A DNA stretch of 64,000 bases from Nitrososphaerales archaeon (GCA_030038075.1 JASHPO010000014.1:1-64000); one strand, 5' to 3'. Numbered from the stretch's first letter, positions 19,803 through 29,271 are shown. Program-made: numbers and translations. The notes: a model not told the origin generated them from the sequence alone.

Positions 19803-19955
19803 CTAACCGGGAGATGTGAACTCTTTCGCTTCTGAATGGGTTAAGGAAGTTTCGTATGAGTAGGAGCACAAAGTGCATCGACCGTTCTCGATTCTAGAGC
19901 CGCATTTTGGGCACTTCGTAAACTGTTGCTTTTCTTTCGTCAGAAGGATTGGCAA
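19803..19955 (-). CDS. Small zinc-ribbon protein (TTG start, absent from ORF track)
   Basis: Translates as MPILLTKEKQQFTKCPKCGSRIENGRCTLCSYSYETSLTHSEAKEFTSPG*; two CxxC pairs. Confidence 0.5.
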   Translation of the reverse strand: MPILLTKEKQQFTKCPKCGSRIENGRCTLCSYSYETSLTHSEAKEFTSPG

Positions 19956-20393
19956 ACTGAGGTGATATAGGCATACGAAATTAGATAAGCGTTTGCTAAT
20001 TGATGATTCTAGGAACGAATCAGGCTCATACTTGTGAATTATTTGTGTGGGTGGCTACAAATATGTAAAATGTATAGAATTACTGGAAGAAAATTTAATA
20101 AGAATTATACTGATCGGTGATTGCGGTTTCCGACGTGTGCTTTCGTGCTACACTTGGTTGAAGTTCATGGACACGCAATGAAGAAAGGGTAAATGTGCGC
20201 TCATTATCGTAGGACTTCGTGGGAAGGCTAGGAGTAGTGGCATTTATAATTCTCATTGGGCCAGTCAAGGAAAAATAGCTGCTTATTTTAGAAATAAGTT
20301 GATGGAAAGGGCCTTAATTTAGAGGATGAGAGCGCGCTCTTCGTGTATGATATACAGTGCATTTTATAAGACTTCGACGGAAAGTGTGTATAG

Positions 20394-21335
20394 TTGAATG
20401 TGGCAGAAATTACACTGAAAGCTCCTCTCGCCAAAGTTTTGAAGGCGCCGGAAAGATCGCAGTTGGTTAACGCCTTCACCCAAGCTTTCAAGACTAGCGG
20501 TATTTCCAACGTATCAGTAAAAGACATCTTTTTCGTCGATAGGAGGTCTGGAGCAGTCCCATCTGAGGGTACAACGTTTCTAGTTGTTACTTTTAGTTTG
20601 GATGGTGTTTCCGTACAAATAATTGATGCGTTGGATGCTCTAATTGAAGAAGGGTCGCTGGCAGGCCGAAAGTTGCTGGTTTCTGCTGGCGGCAACTCGC
20701 TTGTAGATCCTGACGGCAACTTGTTGTCGGACGAGAGGCTGGTTGAGCTGATTGCGACTGCGCGGCTGGTAAAGTCAGATAGGAGTCGAGGTCGTACGGG
20801 TCTAGTTTATGGTAACGTACTTTACTTTCCTTGGTCGGCTGAACCAATCTCTATAGTCTTAACGGTTATGAGTGCTGATATCTTGAATGAAATAGTTGAT
20901 GGTCGAATGCGTGGGTTGGCCCCTTACGTGAAAGTGAAATGGTTCACATGCTCGATTTGTGGAGAAATGTTCGACGAATGTGATCACAAAATTGGTGAAG
21001 AGTATAATGGTAGAGTTTGCTTGGGTGTGCCGCGAGACATCCAGTTTCTTGAGGAAACTGTTACCGACCTGCCAGTTGATCCGCGCTGCAGGATGACGGA
21101 TCTTTTGATCTTAGGCAAGGAGCGAATTGAGCAGGAGTGGTACGGGTTTCAAGGAGTGAACATTCTGGACAGGTTGGGGAATATTAATGAGGCGAAAAAA
21201 GACGAAATTATTAGTAAGGAAGCGGCTTCAAAGTTTAAGCTTTATTTTTCAAGGCATTCAGTTGGTCACTGCAAATTCCATGAGACAAAAGCTAAGGAAA
21301 AAGCTAAATCATTGGCAACATCTCGTCGTAAATGA
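20394..21335 (+). CDS. Hypothetical protein with central Cys/His cluster (313 aa)
   Basis: CSICGEMFDECDHKIGEEYNGRVC and a C-terminal HSVGHCKFHE; long intact ORF. Confidence 0.65.
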   Translation: MNVAEITLKAPLAKVLKAPERSQLVNAFTQAFKTSGISNVSVKDIFFVDRRSGAVPSEGTTFLVVTFSLDGVSVQIIDALDALIEEGSLAGRKLLVSAGGNSLVDPDGNLLSDERLVELIATARLVKSDRSRGRTGLVYGNVLYFPWSAEPISIVLTVMSADILNEIVDGRMRGLAPYVKVKWFTCSICGEMFDECDHKIGEEYNGRVCLGVPRDIQFLEETVTDLPVDPRCRMTDLLILGKERIEQEWYGFQGVNILDRLGNINEAKKDEIISKEAASKFKLYFSRHSVGHCKFHETKAKEKAKSLATSRRK

Positions 21336-21729
21336 GTAGAGGAAGGCATTGTATTTCGATCTCGTCCTTGCATGGATTTGAGAGGTTGAGCGATTGTGGT
21401 AGGATGAGCGGTGATTGGTCGGGAACGAAGCGGAAGACGATAACCCAAGGGTTTATTTTTTTCTGCTCGAAAGTGTTGATTATCTCTTCATAGGATGACT
21501 CTTCAAAATCAATTTCTCTGGATTGATCTTGCTTTTCCAGAGTTACCGTATTGTAGCTTTGGTCGAAATATAGAAAGGTTAAGGGACTTTGGTCCCTGTG
21601 AATTTGCTGGACTTTGGCGCACAATGTGAAATATGTAGTGTAGGATGAATATTTGTGTAGTTGGTTTAAGAGGAGATCAGGATGGGATATAGCTAGTGTT
21701 GAGGAGGTCGTGGGGGGTTGTCTGGACAA
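21304..21729 (-). CDS. Hypothetical protein (141 aa) overlapping an upstream HTH gene
   Basis: Intact ORF; overlaps the end of 21677-22141 by 53 nt. Confidence 0.4.
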   Translation of the reverse strand: MSRQPPTTSSTLAISHPDLLLNQLHKYSSYTTYFTLCAKVQQIHRDQSPLTFLYFDQSYNTVTLEKQDQSREIDFEESSYEEIINTFEQKKINPWVIVFRFVPDQSPLILPQSLNLSNPCKDEIEIQCLPLLIYDEMLPMI

Positions 21730-22141
21730 TCATGTCTTTTCTTTGTTCCTCTGTGCGTGCCAGCTTGTAGCTCCACCCAGAGCCACGGCGCTGTCTGGTA
21801 AGAAGTCCTCTTTGTGACAGCCTAGACAGATACGTCGATATGATGCTGAGCGTTGTGGTGGTGTTGAAATCTAGCTGGTACGCCTGAAGGACGTCATTCG
21901 ATGTGAATGATCCGAAACGAAACCTACTCTCTAGGAGGCCATAGAGTTTTGAAAAGTTTGTGTCGGGTCTTGGTTCCTCTATATTAGTTGAGAGAGATTG
22001 TGCAAAGTCAATGAGTTTTGCAATATTATCTTTGGAGGTGCCCTCGACATTGAAGGAGTATTTTGTTCCTACATCGTCGTTGAACTCTATTTTCACTTTG
22101 ATAGGTTTGATGAGAGAGTCAAATGGCATATTCGGATTCAT
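21677..22141 (-). CDS. Origin-proximal wHTH-like protein
   Basis: GLLESRFRFGSFTSNDVLQAYQLDFNTTTTLSIISTYLSRLSQRGLLTRQRRGSGWSYKL reads as a winged helix. Confidence 0.6.
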   Translation of the reverse strand: MNPNMPFDSLIKPIKVKIEFNDDVGTKYSFNVEGTSKDNIAKLIDFAQSLSTNIEEPRPDTNFSKLYGLLESRFRFGSFTSNDVLQAYQLDFNTTTTLSIISTYLSRLSQRGLLTRQRRGSGWSYKLARTEEQRKDMIVQTTPHDLLNTSYIPS

Positions 22142-22327
22142 TGATCGCGGTCTAATAGGTTAACAGTACTATTTGCATAGTAGATAACGAGTGAAGCTGT
22201 GAACGTGTCAACGTTGGAGTCAACTTAATCTGTCTTGGTTGAGATTGGTAGATGGTATGGCTATGGGTATGCTGGAGCCTTTGTGGGATAATTGATTGGT
22301 TATTGGTTATTTAGTAAAAGGGATGAA

Positions 22328-22352
22328 TTTCCAGTGGAAACGAAGGGGTGGT
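22328..22352 (+). repeat. ORB-like element 1
   Basis: TTTCCAGTGGAAACGAAGGGGTGGT: dyad CCAGTGGAAAC plus G-string, as in archaeal origin recognition boxes. Confidence 0.88.
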
Positions 22353-22392
22353 AGGTGATAAAGGAGGTAGACAGGTTTACGAGTATAATTTA

Positions 22393-22417
22393 GGTCCAGT
22401 GGAAGGAAAGGGGTTGT
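22393..22417 (+). repeat. ORB-like element 2
   Basis: GGTCCAGTGGAAGGAAAGGGGTTGT; same orientation as element 1. Confidence 0.85.
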
Positions 22418-22467
22418 GAATTGGATCTATTATAGCCTAAGGTGATTAATAGGCGCTCACCCTGGAT

Positions 22468-22489
22468 GTTCCAGTGGAAAGAAACTTGG
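22468..22489 (+). repeat. ORB-like element 3 (degenerate, lacks G-string)
   Basis: GTTCCAGTGGAAAGAAACTTGG; core kept, G-string replaced. Confidence 0.7.
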
Positions 22490-22669
22490 AATAGGGCTTG
22501 TTAGTTACCAAGAATTAGTGAATATTAACCTCTTGTTAACTTGATCAGTCTTTACTGTTTTTCTTTAGTTGAACGGTAACATCTACCCTATACATGAAGC
22601 ATAACAAAACTTACAATTTCTACACTTTGACACTACTCCACTCGAAACTATGCTAGGCGGCCCTTTTAC

Positions 22670-23896
22670 TTGGTTCAACAACATGATCCACTTGACATCG
22701 TCTTTCAAAAGGCAATATCATTTCATAGTATCTTCACGAACCACGCTAGTCTTCGCTCTGACTTTATACCCAACACACTCCCTTTCAGGTCGGATCAGAT
22801 AACTGCAATCGGCCAAACACTTGCTCCATTATTACGAAATACGAAACCTTCTAACCTTCTGATCTATGGGAAAACTGGCACAGGAAAAACTGCAGTCACC
22901 AGGTACACTATCAGTAGGCTCTCTTCTATCTGCAAATCTCAAGGAATAAACGCACACTTCGCATACTGCAACAGCAGGGCCGCTGGAACAGAGTATAGAG
23001 TTCTGGTCGAGCTCGCAACCACCCTAGGGCTGACCATACCATTCACAGGCCTAGCTGTATCCGAAGTTCTATCACGCCTCCATCAGCAGATATCTTCTAA
23101 AGCAATAGCAGTAATCCTAATACTCGATGAAATCGACTACTTGATCAAACTCTTCGGCGACAACCTCCTCTACTCCCTCATAAACACTTCAAGTGACCTC
23201 TCACCAAACTTCTTTTCGCTCGTTGGTATCTCCAACGACCTACACTTCAAGGACTCTCTTGATGCCAGGGTGCTCAGTCGACTGTCAGAAGAGGAACTAG
23301 TCTTCCCCCCATATACTACAACAGAACTCAAGACCATTCTTCAAGACAGAGCCAAGTTAGCCTTTAACCCTGGAACCTTCACCGAGGCCGCGATCAACCT
23401 CTGTGCCGCTCTCTCCGGTTCGGAGCATGGAGACGCTAGAAGAGCGGTAGACCTACTCAGAATATCCGCCGAAGTCGCCGAGAGAGACGCAAGTGGCACC
23501 TTGGATGAAAAACACGTTCGCATAGCTCTCCAAAAAATAGATCAAGACAGAATCACTGACGCTCTTAAGACACTGCCTCTCCAAGCAAAGCTAATCCTCC
23601 TCGCCACAATCATGAGCAGCTCAAACAGACAGCCTAAAGCCTCCAGCGGATCCATCTATAACGAATATGTCAAACTGTGCACAACCGCAGGACTAGATCC
23701 TCTCACTACCAGAAGAGTATCTGGTTTAGTCACCGAACTAGACACACTTGGTCTAGTCAGTGCCAAACTCGTAAACTATGGAAGATACGGACGCACCAAA
23801 ACCATCACTCCACAAGTCTCACTCTCAACCCTTCAGCTTGCCTTCGAATCAGACGACACTGTAAGCCAGATTATTTCGAGCCTAGAGAGAAACTAG
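22670..23896 (+). CDS. cdc6: Orc1/Cdc6 replication initiator (TTG start)
   Basis: Walker A IYGKTGTGKTAV, Walker B LILDEID, sensor VGISNDLHFKDSLDARVLSRL, GDARRAVDLLR, C-terminal wHTH. Confidence 0.96.
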   Translation: MVQQHDPLDIVFQKAISFHSIFTNHASLRSDFIPNTLPFRSDQITAIGQTLAPLLRNTKPSNLLIYGKTGTGKTAVTRYTISRLSSICKSQGINAHFAYCNSRAAGTEYRVLVELATTLGLTIPFTGLAVSEVLSRLHQQISSKAIAVILILDEIDYLIKLFGDNLLYSLINTSSDLSPNFFSLVGISNDLHFKDSLDARVLSRLSEEELVFPPYTTTELKTILQDRAKLAFNPGTFTEAAINLCAALSGSEHGDARRAVDLLRISAEVAERDASGTLDEKHVRIALQKIDQDRITDALKTLPLQAKLILLATIMSSSNRQPKASSGSIYNEYVKLCTTAGLDPLTTRRVSGLVTELDTLGLVSAKLVNYGRYGRTKTITPQVSLSTLQLAFESDDTVSQIISSLERN

Positions 23897-25400
23897 TTAG
23901 GAATTCTTTCCACACAACCTCAATAGTGGCGAGGTTCACAACAGGCACAATTCCAGGCCTCGGACTAATTCCCAAGTTCGCTTGGTAGCCCGTTTGCGCT
24001 TGCCAGCACCCAGAGTTTAGGATCAGGGTCGACTTGTAATTATCCTCCCCGACCGCATGAACATGTCCACAGTGAAAAATATCTGGTACCTGCTCGATAA
24101 CCAAAGAGTCTTCCCTTTCCGGAGCAATTGGCGTTCTGTGACCGAAAATAGGAGCCAAGTGACGTGCCCGCAACAGCACTTTCATCGCCTCTTCAGGTCG
24201 CTGGTAAGATAGTCCAGGAGTTGTTGCAAGAACATCATCCAAGCTCCTACCATGATATGTCAGCACTGACACTCCGTTCAACTTGAACAAACATGGGTCT
24301 CCTAACATTCGAACGTTGAGCAGTGAATAGAGCCCTTCCGCATATTTCCTCGGAATCATCGGCTGGGGCAACGCCTGCCTAGTAGCATCATGGTTTCCAG
24401 GGATAACGAACATCTGCAAATGCCTAGGAACTAACTTTAGCTTTTTCGCCACCATCTCATACTGCTTGTAGACATCCTGCTCCGCCAACTCATACTCTTG
24501 ATTCGGAAAAACACCGACCCCATCGACAATGTCTCCGCCTATTACCAAATACTTTAGTCGCCCGATGATCTCTTCGTCCTCCTCACTGCGCCCCGTAACT
24601 CCGTTCAGCCATTCAAGGAATCGATTGAAGGCGCTTTCCATGAACTTGTCACTCCCAACATGAAGATCGGAAAGGAATACCGCGTAAACCGTCTTTTTCG
24701 ATGTTGAAGCTACTCTGCTGGGGGTGTCTGGTTGGAATATATTTTTCGCAAGTAATCTCCCCTGCGACGCATCAACATCTACCATAATACACTGATCCAG
24801 AGTAATTTCACTGAGAGCTTTTTTTACTTCACTACTTGATACCAAAACAGAAACATTCCCTGTGTCGTCATCCAAGGTGAACTCAACGCCGCCGCTTTTT
24901 GTAGGCCGCTTTACCGACACCAATCCCGCAATTCTTGCATTACCCTTCTCTTTACCCATTTTTGAAATCTTGATCAGCTGCCGACCCTCAGGTCTCTCCA
25001 TCAATATCTTTACCAACTTCTCATAGCGACTCTTGAACAGGAAAGAAAAGGTCTCCACACCGGGAGAGAGCAAAGACCCCGAATCACTTACAATCTCTAC
25101 TTCCGATTCTAAATCCTTCCCACCCTCTTTCACTCCTGATGCCATAGACGCTGACCTACTGAGTCTAAAAGCGACACCTTCAAAAATATCTGGAAACACA
25201 CTCACAAGATCGTCAATCTCAATACTCTTGCTAGACTTCCCCCTAGCTTTCTCTTCAATCACTTTACGTACTATCTCTTCGACACTTATTTCACTACGCC
25301 CCTTACCGAAGTCTTTTAACACAGTCAACGCCTTGGGACTTATTTGATAACCAAAACTGAGCGCCTCAACCAACGCCTTCTGCAACGAATTCGTAGTCAA
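23871..25400 (-). CDS. polB: DNA polymerase D small subunit (DP1)
   Basis: Calcineurin-like phosphatase motifs FLSDLHVGS, VIGGDIVDG, PGNHDA, CGHVHAVG after an OB-like domain. Confidence 0.95.
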   Translation of the reverse strand: MTTNSLQKALVEALSFGYQISPKALTVLKDFGKGRSEISVEEIVRKVIEEKARGKSSKSIEIDDLVSVFPDIFEGVAFRLSRSASMASGVKEGGKDLESEVEIVSDSGSLLSPGVETFSFLFKSRYEKLVKILMERPEGRQLIKISKMGKEKGNARIAGLVSVKRPTKSGGVEFTLDDDTGNVSVLVSSSEVKKALSEITLDQCIMVDVDASQGRLLAKNIFQPDTPSRVASTSKKTVYAVFLSDLHVGSDKFMESAFNRFLEWLNGVTGRSEEDEEIIGRLKYLVIGGDIVDGVGVFPNQEYELAEQDVYKQYEMVAKKLKLVPRHLQMFVIPGNHDATRQALPQPMIPRKYAEGLYSLLNVRMLGDPCLFKLNGVSVLTYHGRSLDDVLATTPGLSYQRPEEAMKVLLRARHLAPIFGHRTPIAPEREDSLVIEQVPDIFHCGHVHAVGEDNYKSTLILNSGCWQAQTGYQANLGISPRPGIVPVVNLATIEVVWKEFLTSFSLGSK

Positions 25401-25411
25401 GCAGAATGACC

Positions 25412-26809
25412 TTACTTACTGCATGCTAAAGCGACACTTATCCCGTCTTTGAGCAAAAATACAGCTTCGCTCTCCTTGGGCGATTCCACATAGACCCGAA
25501 CTTTCTTCTCCGTGCCAGAACTCCGCACCATCAGCCAAGCTCCGCTTTTCAGGTAAACCTTAACTCCATCCAACTCGTCGAATTTTTCAATCTCATCACC
25601 AAATTTCTCCCTGACCTTTGCTTTCACACAGACGTAGTCCACACTCCCGCCGAGTTCCAAGTTCTTCTGCAGGTTATAATAAACCGGAATACTAGAAACA
25701 GCTTCGCTCAAACTGATTCTCTTTTCCGCCAGATACTGCGATACCAAAACAGCCGTGTAGATGCCATCCTCCCAATATCCCCACCGAGGATCTACCATCT
25801 TGCTCGGCTCCGACGCAAATATCCCCTTCCGCTTGTACAGTTCTTCGAAAGTTTTGCCCAATCGAGACCTCTCTACGTTACAACCTAAATCCTGCGCCGT
25901 TTTCTCCAACGCGCTCGACGAATTCACAGAGATAATTACATTGCCTTTCTTCACTTTCTCTGCAATTATTTTCAGAACGACGGCAGAAAGCGCGTAATCC
26001 GGGACTACTCTACCAGCCTCGTCTATCATCACGAGACGATCCGCGTCACCATCGTGAGCGACCCCGAAATCAGCATGAACCGTTTTCGTAAAAGACGACA
26101 CCTCTCCCAGAGTTTCAAACATAGGTTCCGGCTGCCTCCCTGGAAACCTCTCGCTTGGATGTGCGTTAAGCGTCACCACATGGTGGCCCAGATCAGACAG
26201 CAAAGCCGGAGTCACTCCGAAAGCTGTCCCGTTGGCGCAATCCACAACTATCTTGAAACTCTTCTTGGCTGGCTCATTGCGCTTCAGCACCGCGGCCTTA
26301 TACAGTGCAACAGCTTCATCATTTTCGAAAGTCCCCCCAAAATTCTCTATGCCCTCTTTCTTCGCATACCTCTCACTCTTCAGCACCAGCTGCTCCAGTT
26401 TCTGTTCTGCTTCTAGGGAAAACTCAATTCCATCAGTTCCAAAGACCTTCACGCCAGCATACTCCGCCGGGTTGTGAGAGGCGGTGACTGAAAAACCTGC
26501 ATGCAACCTGCTGTTCTTTATGTTGAATGCCAGCACTGGCGTCGGTATCATTCCATAGCATTCCACGTCGCTACCGTACCAACTCATCGCCGAACAAGCA
26601 ATGTTCGCGAGTATGACTGACGTCCTGCGGCTGTCATACCCGACTCCAAATTTACCCTCCCCAAGAAGCTGATGAACCGCGTAACACACTGCGATCGTAT
26701 CTTTCATAGAAACTTCCTGTCCGTAAATGCCCCTGATACCAGCGGTCCCGAACTTTACTCTGATTTGCGGGACATTCAGCTCAGTAGATTGGTCGGCTTC
26801 TTGAGACAC
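25412..26809 (-). CDS. glmM: Phosphoglucosamine mutase/phosphomannomutase family
   Basis: VTASHNPAEYAGVKVF, DGDADRLVMID, RSSGTEKKVRVYVE. Confidence 0.9.
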   Translation of the reverse strand: MSQEADQSTELNVPQIRVKFGTAGIRGIYGQEVSMKDTIAVCYAVHQLLGEGKFGVGYDSRRTSVILANIACSAMSWYGSDVECYGMIPTPVLAFNIKNSRLHAGFSVTASHNPAEYAGVKVFGTDGIEFSLEAEQKLEQLVLKSERYAKKEGIENFGGTFENDEAVALYKAAVLKRNEPAKKSFKIVVDCANGTAFGVTPALLSDLGHHVVTLNAHPSERFPGRQPEPMFETLGEVSSFTKTVHADFGVAHDGDADRLVMIDEAGRVVPDYALSAVVLKIIAEKVKKGNVIISVNSSSALEKTAQDLGCNVERSRLGKTFEELYKRKGIFASEPSKMVDPRWGYWEDGIYTAVLVSQYLAEKRISLSEAVSSIPVYYNLQKNLELGGSVDYVCVKAKVREKFGDEIEKFDELDGVKVYLKSGAWLMVRSSGTEKKVRVYVESPKESEAVFLLKDGISVALACSK

Positions 26810-26863
26810 AAATCAACCCTATTGAAACGGCAGCTAATCAACAATACTGAGCTATAGGATAGT

Positions 26864-26895
26864 AAAAAAGAGGGATCGCGGGTTCTATAACCCGC
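26864..26895 (-). terminator. Hairpin plus U-tract downstream of 26901-27476
   Basis: Perfect 7-bp stem GCGGGTT-CTAT-AACCCGC (26878-26895), followed on the minus strand by TTTTTT (26864-26869). Confidence 0.5.
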
Positions 26896-26900
26896 CGAAT

Positions 26901-27476
26901 CTACGAAGTGCCAGTGACCTGTGTGGTTACTGTCGGAGTATTGACCGGAATTGGAACCACACCAGCCAGTGCCAAGAAAGGCGAATCCGATACGGTCAAG
27001 CCCCTCTGGACTGTAGGTCCGCTACTCACAGTGAATAGCAGAGACACTACCAATGTATCCGGTCCGGTCGTCGTTATGGTTATCGACTGCGAAGGATGCT
27101 GAAAGTTGAGCATCACGACACCGGCCGAAGCCACGGACAGACCAGTCACTGTCACGTTGAAGACGCTGAAAACCTGCTCCAGTACAGGCAGATTCTCCAG
27201 TGCTAACCCGTAGGTTCCAGCATTCGTGAAGTTGATCACTGCAGTTGACGACTGGGTTCCCGATTCACCAACTACAAGTGTTCCCAAGTTGAGTGACGCT
27301 ACCTGAGTTACGTTCGTGGATGAGGGCTTTATGATAAAACTCAGCTCCCCAACCACGTTCGAGATGCTCCCATTGCCCGACGCTGCTACCGCACCGCCCG
27401 ATATTCCAATCGAAGCGACGAGTAGCACTGCGGCGAGCTTGTGGGCCGCGATTGCTGATATGATGGGTAATCCCAT
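26901..27476 (-). CDS. Secreted/surface protein of unknown function
   Basis: N-terminal signal-like segment (LAAVLLVASIGISGGAVAAS) and Ser/Thr/Val-rich beta body. Confidence 0.6.
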   Translation of the reverse strand: MGLPIISAIAAHKLAAVLLVASIGISGGAVAASGNGSISNVVGELSFIIKPSSTNVTQVASLNLGTLVVGESGTQSSTAVINFTNAGTYGLALENLPVLEQVFSVFNVTVTGLSVASAGVVMLNFQHPSQSITITTTGPDTLVVSLLFTVSSGPTVQRGLTVSDSPFLALAGVVPIPVNTPTVTTQVTGTS

Positions 27477-27594
27477 GATTATCAGCTAAGATATCATTGA
27501 GAATTTTATTAGAATCTACTTAATAGAACAAACTTCCAAAACAATAGAAAACGTTCTATTTTGAGCCGTTCTAGGGTGCTAGAACAGAGCTTTC

Positions 27595-28935
27595 CTAGCG
27601 GATTTTGATATACTTGTACGCGGCCGTGCCAGTGTCAAACGCATAGTGAACTTTCTGGTACGAATTCCTGAGATGTCTCACTTCTTCCTTAACCTTCAAC
27701 GCATCCTCCTTCTTGACAATAATCTTGGCTAGGAAAGAAGCAATCTGTCGCATTTCCTCTTTTCTCATACCCAAACGAGTTACTTCACTGGTGCCCAATC
27801 TCAAGCCGCCCGGATGCATGTAGTGCCTACCTGCTTGGATATCCCCTGGAATCAATTGCCGGTTCACAATAATGTTCGCTTTTTCAAGATCCTTTTCTAA
27901 ATTCCCCCCGTCCCCATACTTTGTCACATCAACTGCTATTTGATGCGATTTCGTGAATCCTAGATTCGACGCAAGCACATCCAAACCTTCATCATTTAAC
28001 GCCCCTGCCAACGTCTTCGCATTTTCAATCACCCGTGTGGCGTACTCCTCTCCGAATTCCAAAAACTCCGCAAAAGCGATAGCCTTACCGGCGACGTGAT
28101 GCAAATGATGGTTGCTGGACGTTCCAGGAAACGCCCCTGCCTTGATCTTCTCGGCATACTTGTCCCACGACAGCACAGTCCCTCCCTGCGGTCCGAAGAG
28201 TGTTTTATGCGTCGATAACGACACCGCATCTACTCCTTCAGCAAGGGGTGCCTGAAATTGCTTTCCAGCAATCAAGCCTGAGACATGCGCCGCATCATAG
28301 CAAACCACAATACCCTCACTCTTGAAAAATTCCGACAGTTCCTTTACAGGATGCGGGAAGAGAAACAGACTCCCACCAAACATGACCATCTTCGGCTTTT
28401 TGCCTTCACTCTCTAACTTTCTGACTTTCTCTTTCGTCTTGTCAACATCAATGTTCCAGTTTTCTCTGTCAAAAACAAAATACTCCACGTTGAGACCATG
28501 AACCAACCCGGCAGTTCCGTTAAACTCTTTTCTCGCAGCAGAAATGTGCCCTCCATTGGGAATCGCCAGAGCCATCATTGTATCTCCCGGATCTGCAAAG
28601 GCCGAGTAAACCGTAAGATTCGCACACACTCCTGAAACAGGCCTCACGTCGGCAAACTCGGCACTGAACAATCTTTTCGCTAAATCAAGGCAGATAAGCT
28701 CCACTTCATCGATGTAGGTGCAGCCAGCATAGACACGATCTCCCGCCCAGCCTTCCGCGTACCTGTTGGCAAAGTCGGAAATAATTGCTTCCCGAACCGC
28801 AGGGCTCGGAACGTTTTCCGATGCGATCAGAGGAATCGAGTTTGCAAACCAATCTTGATGAGCTTCAAGAGCTTGAAAAATTTTGTTGTACGACGAAAGC
28901 GCGGAATCCATGCCGAGCGTTATTTCCGCACTCAA
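27595..28935 (-). CDS. glyA: Serine hydroxymethyltransferase
   Basis: IPLIASENVPSPAVR, ANRYAEGWAGDRVYAGC, VSLSTHKTLFGPQGG, HPGGLRLGTSEVTRLGM. Confidence 0.95.
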   Translation of the reverse strand: MSAEITLGMDSALSSYNKIFQALEAHQDWFANSIPLIASENVPSPAVREAIISDFANRYAEGWAGDRVYAGCTYIDEVELICLDLAKRLFSAEFADVRPVSGVCANLTVYSAFADPGDTMMALAIPNGGHISAARKEFNGTAGLVHGLNVEYFVFDRENWNIDVDKTKEKVRKLESEGKKPKMVMFGGSLFLFPHPVKELSEFFKSEGIVVCYDAAHVSGLIAGKQFQAPLAEGVDAVSLSTHKTLFGPQGGTVLSWDKYAEKIKAGAFPGTSSNHHLHHVAGKAIAFAEFLEFGEEYATRVIENAKTLAGALNDEGLDVLASNLGFTKSHQIAVDVTKYGDGGNLEKDLEKANIIVNRQLIPGDIQAGRHYMHPGGLRLGTSEVTRLGMRKEEMRQIASFLAKIIVKKEDALKVKEEVRHLRNSYQKVHYAFDTGTAAYKYIKIR

Positions 28936-28959
28936 TAAATAAGGCTTGTAAAGAAAAGC

Positions 28960-29271
28960 CTACAACATGCTCTCGATAGTATAGCCATCAAATGGCTTTT
29001 CCAGCAAGACCCGCGAGTAATTCATTATTTCCATAACGCGCATAAAATCAGTGAAGGAAAACCTCCCTGAGACCATGAGCCAGTTCGGACTCGCCCGCGA
29101 ATCCATAGCCTTTCCTTGAACTTGCAGGTTGTCGAGGACTTTTTGAAAATCCTCAATGTCCTTCTTGTTGACCGGAACGTTCTGAATCGGTACCGCATTC
29201 AAACTCGCAAAGCTTTTCGGATCCCACATTAGCTTCGCAACTATCACCTGTGAGAGTGTTGTAACTAACAT
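28960..29271 (-). CDS. Hypothetical protein (103 aa)
   Basis: Intact ORF, coding-like. Confidence 0.5.
   Translation of the reverse strand: MLVTTLSQVIVAKLMWDPKSFASLNAVPIQNVPVNKKDIEDFQKVLDNLQVQGKAMDSRASPNWLMVSGRFSFTDFMRVMEIMNYSRVLLEKPFDGYTIESML

Larger units (their letters stand above)
22280..22669. other. Putative chromosomal replication origin (oriC)
   Basis: AT-rich intergenic region with three ORB-like repeats, immediately upstream of orc1/cdc6, at a GC-skew sign change. Confidence 0.85.

Noticed and set aside
22638-22650. CCACTCGAAAC near the cdc6 start as a possible inverted fourth ORB
   Set aside because: Matches too few core positions and lacks a G-string; likely chance.
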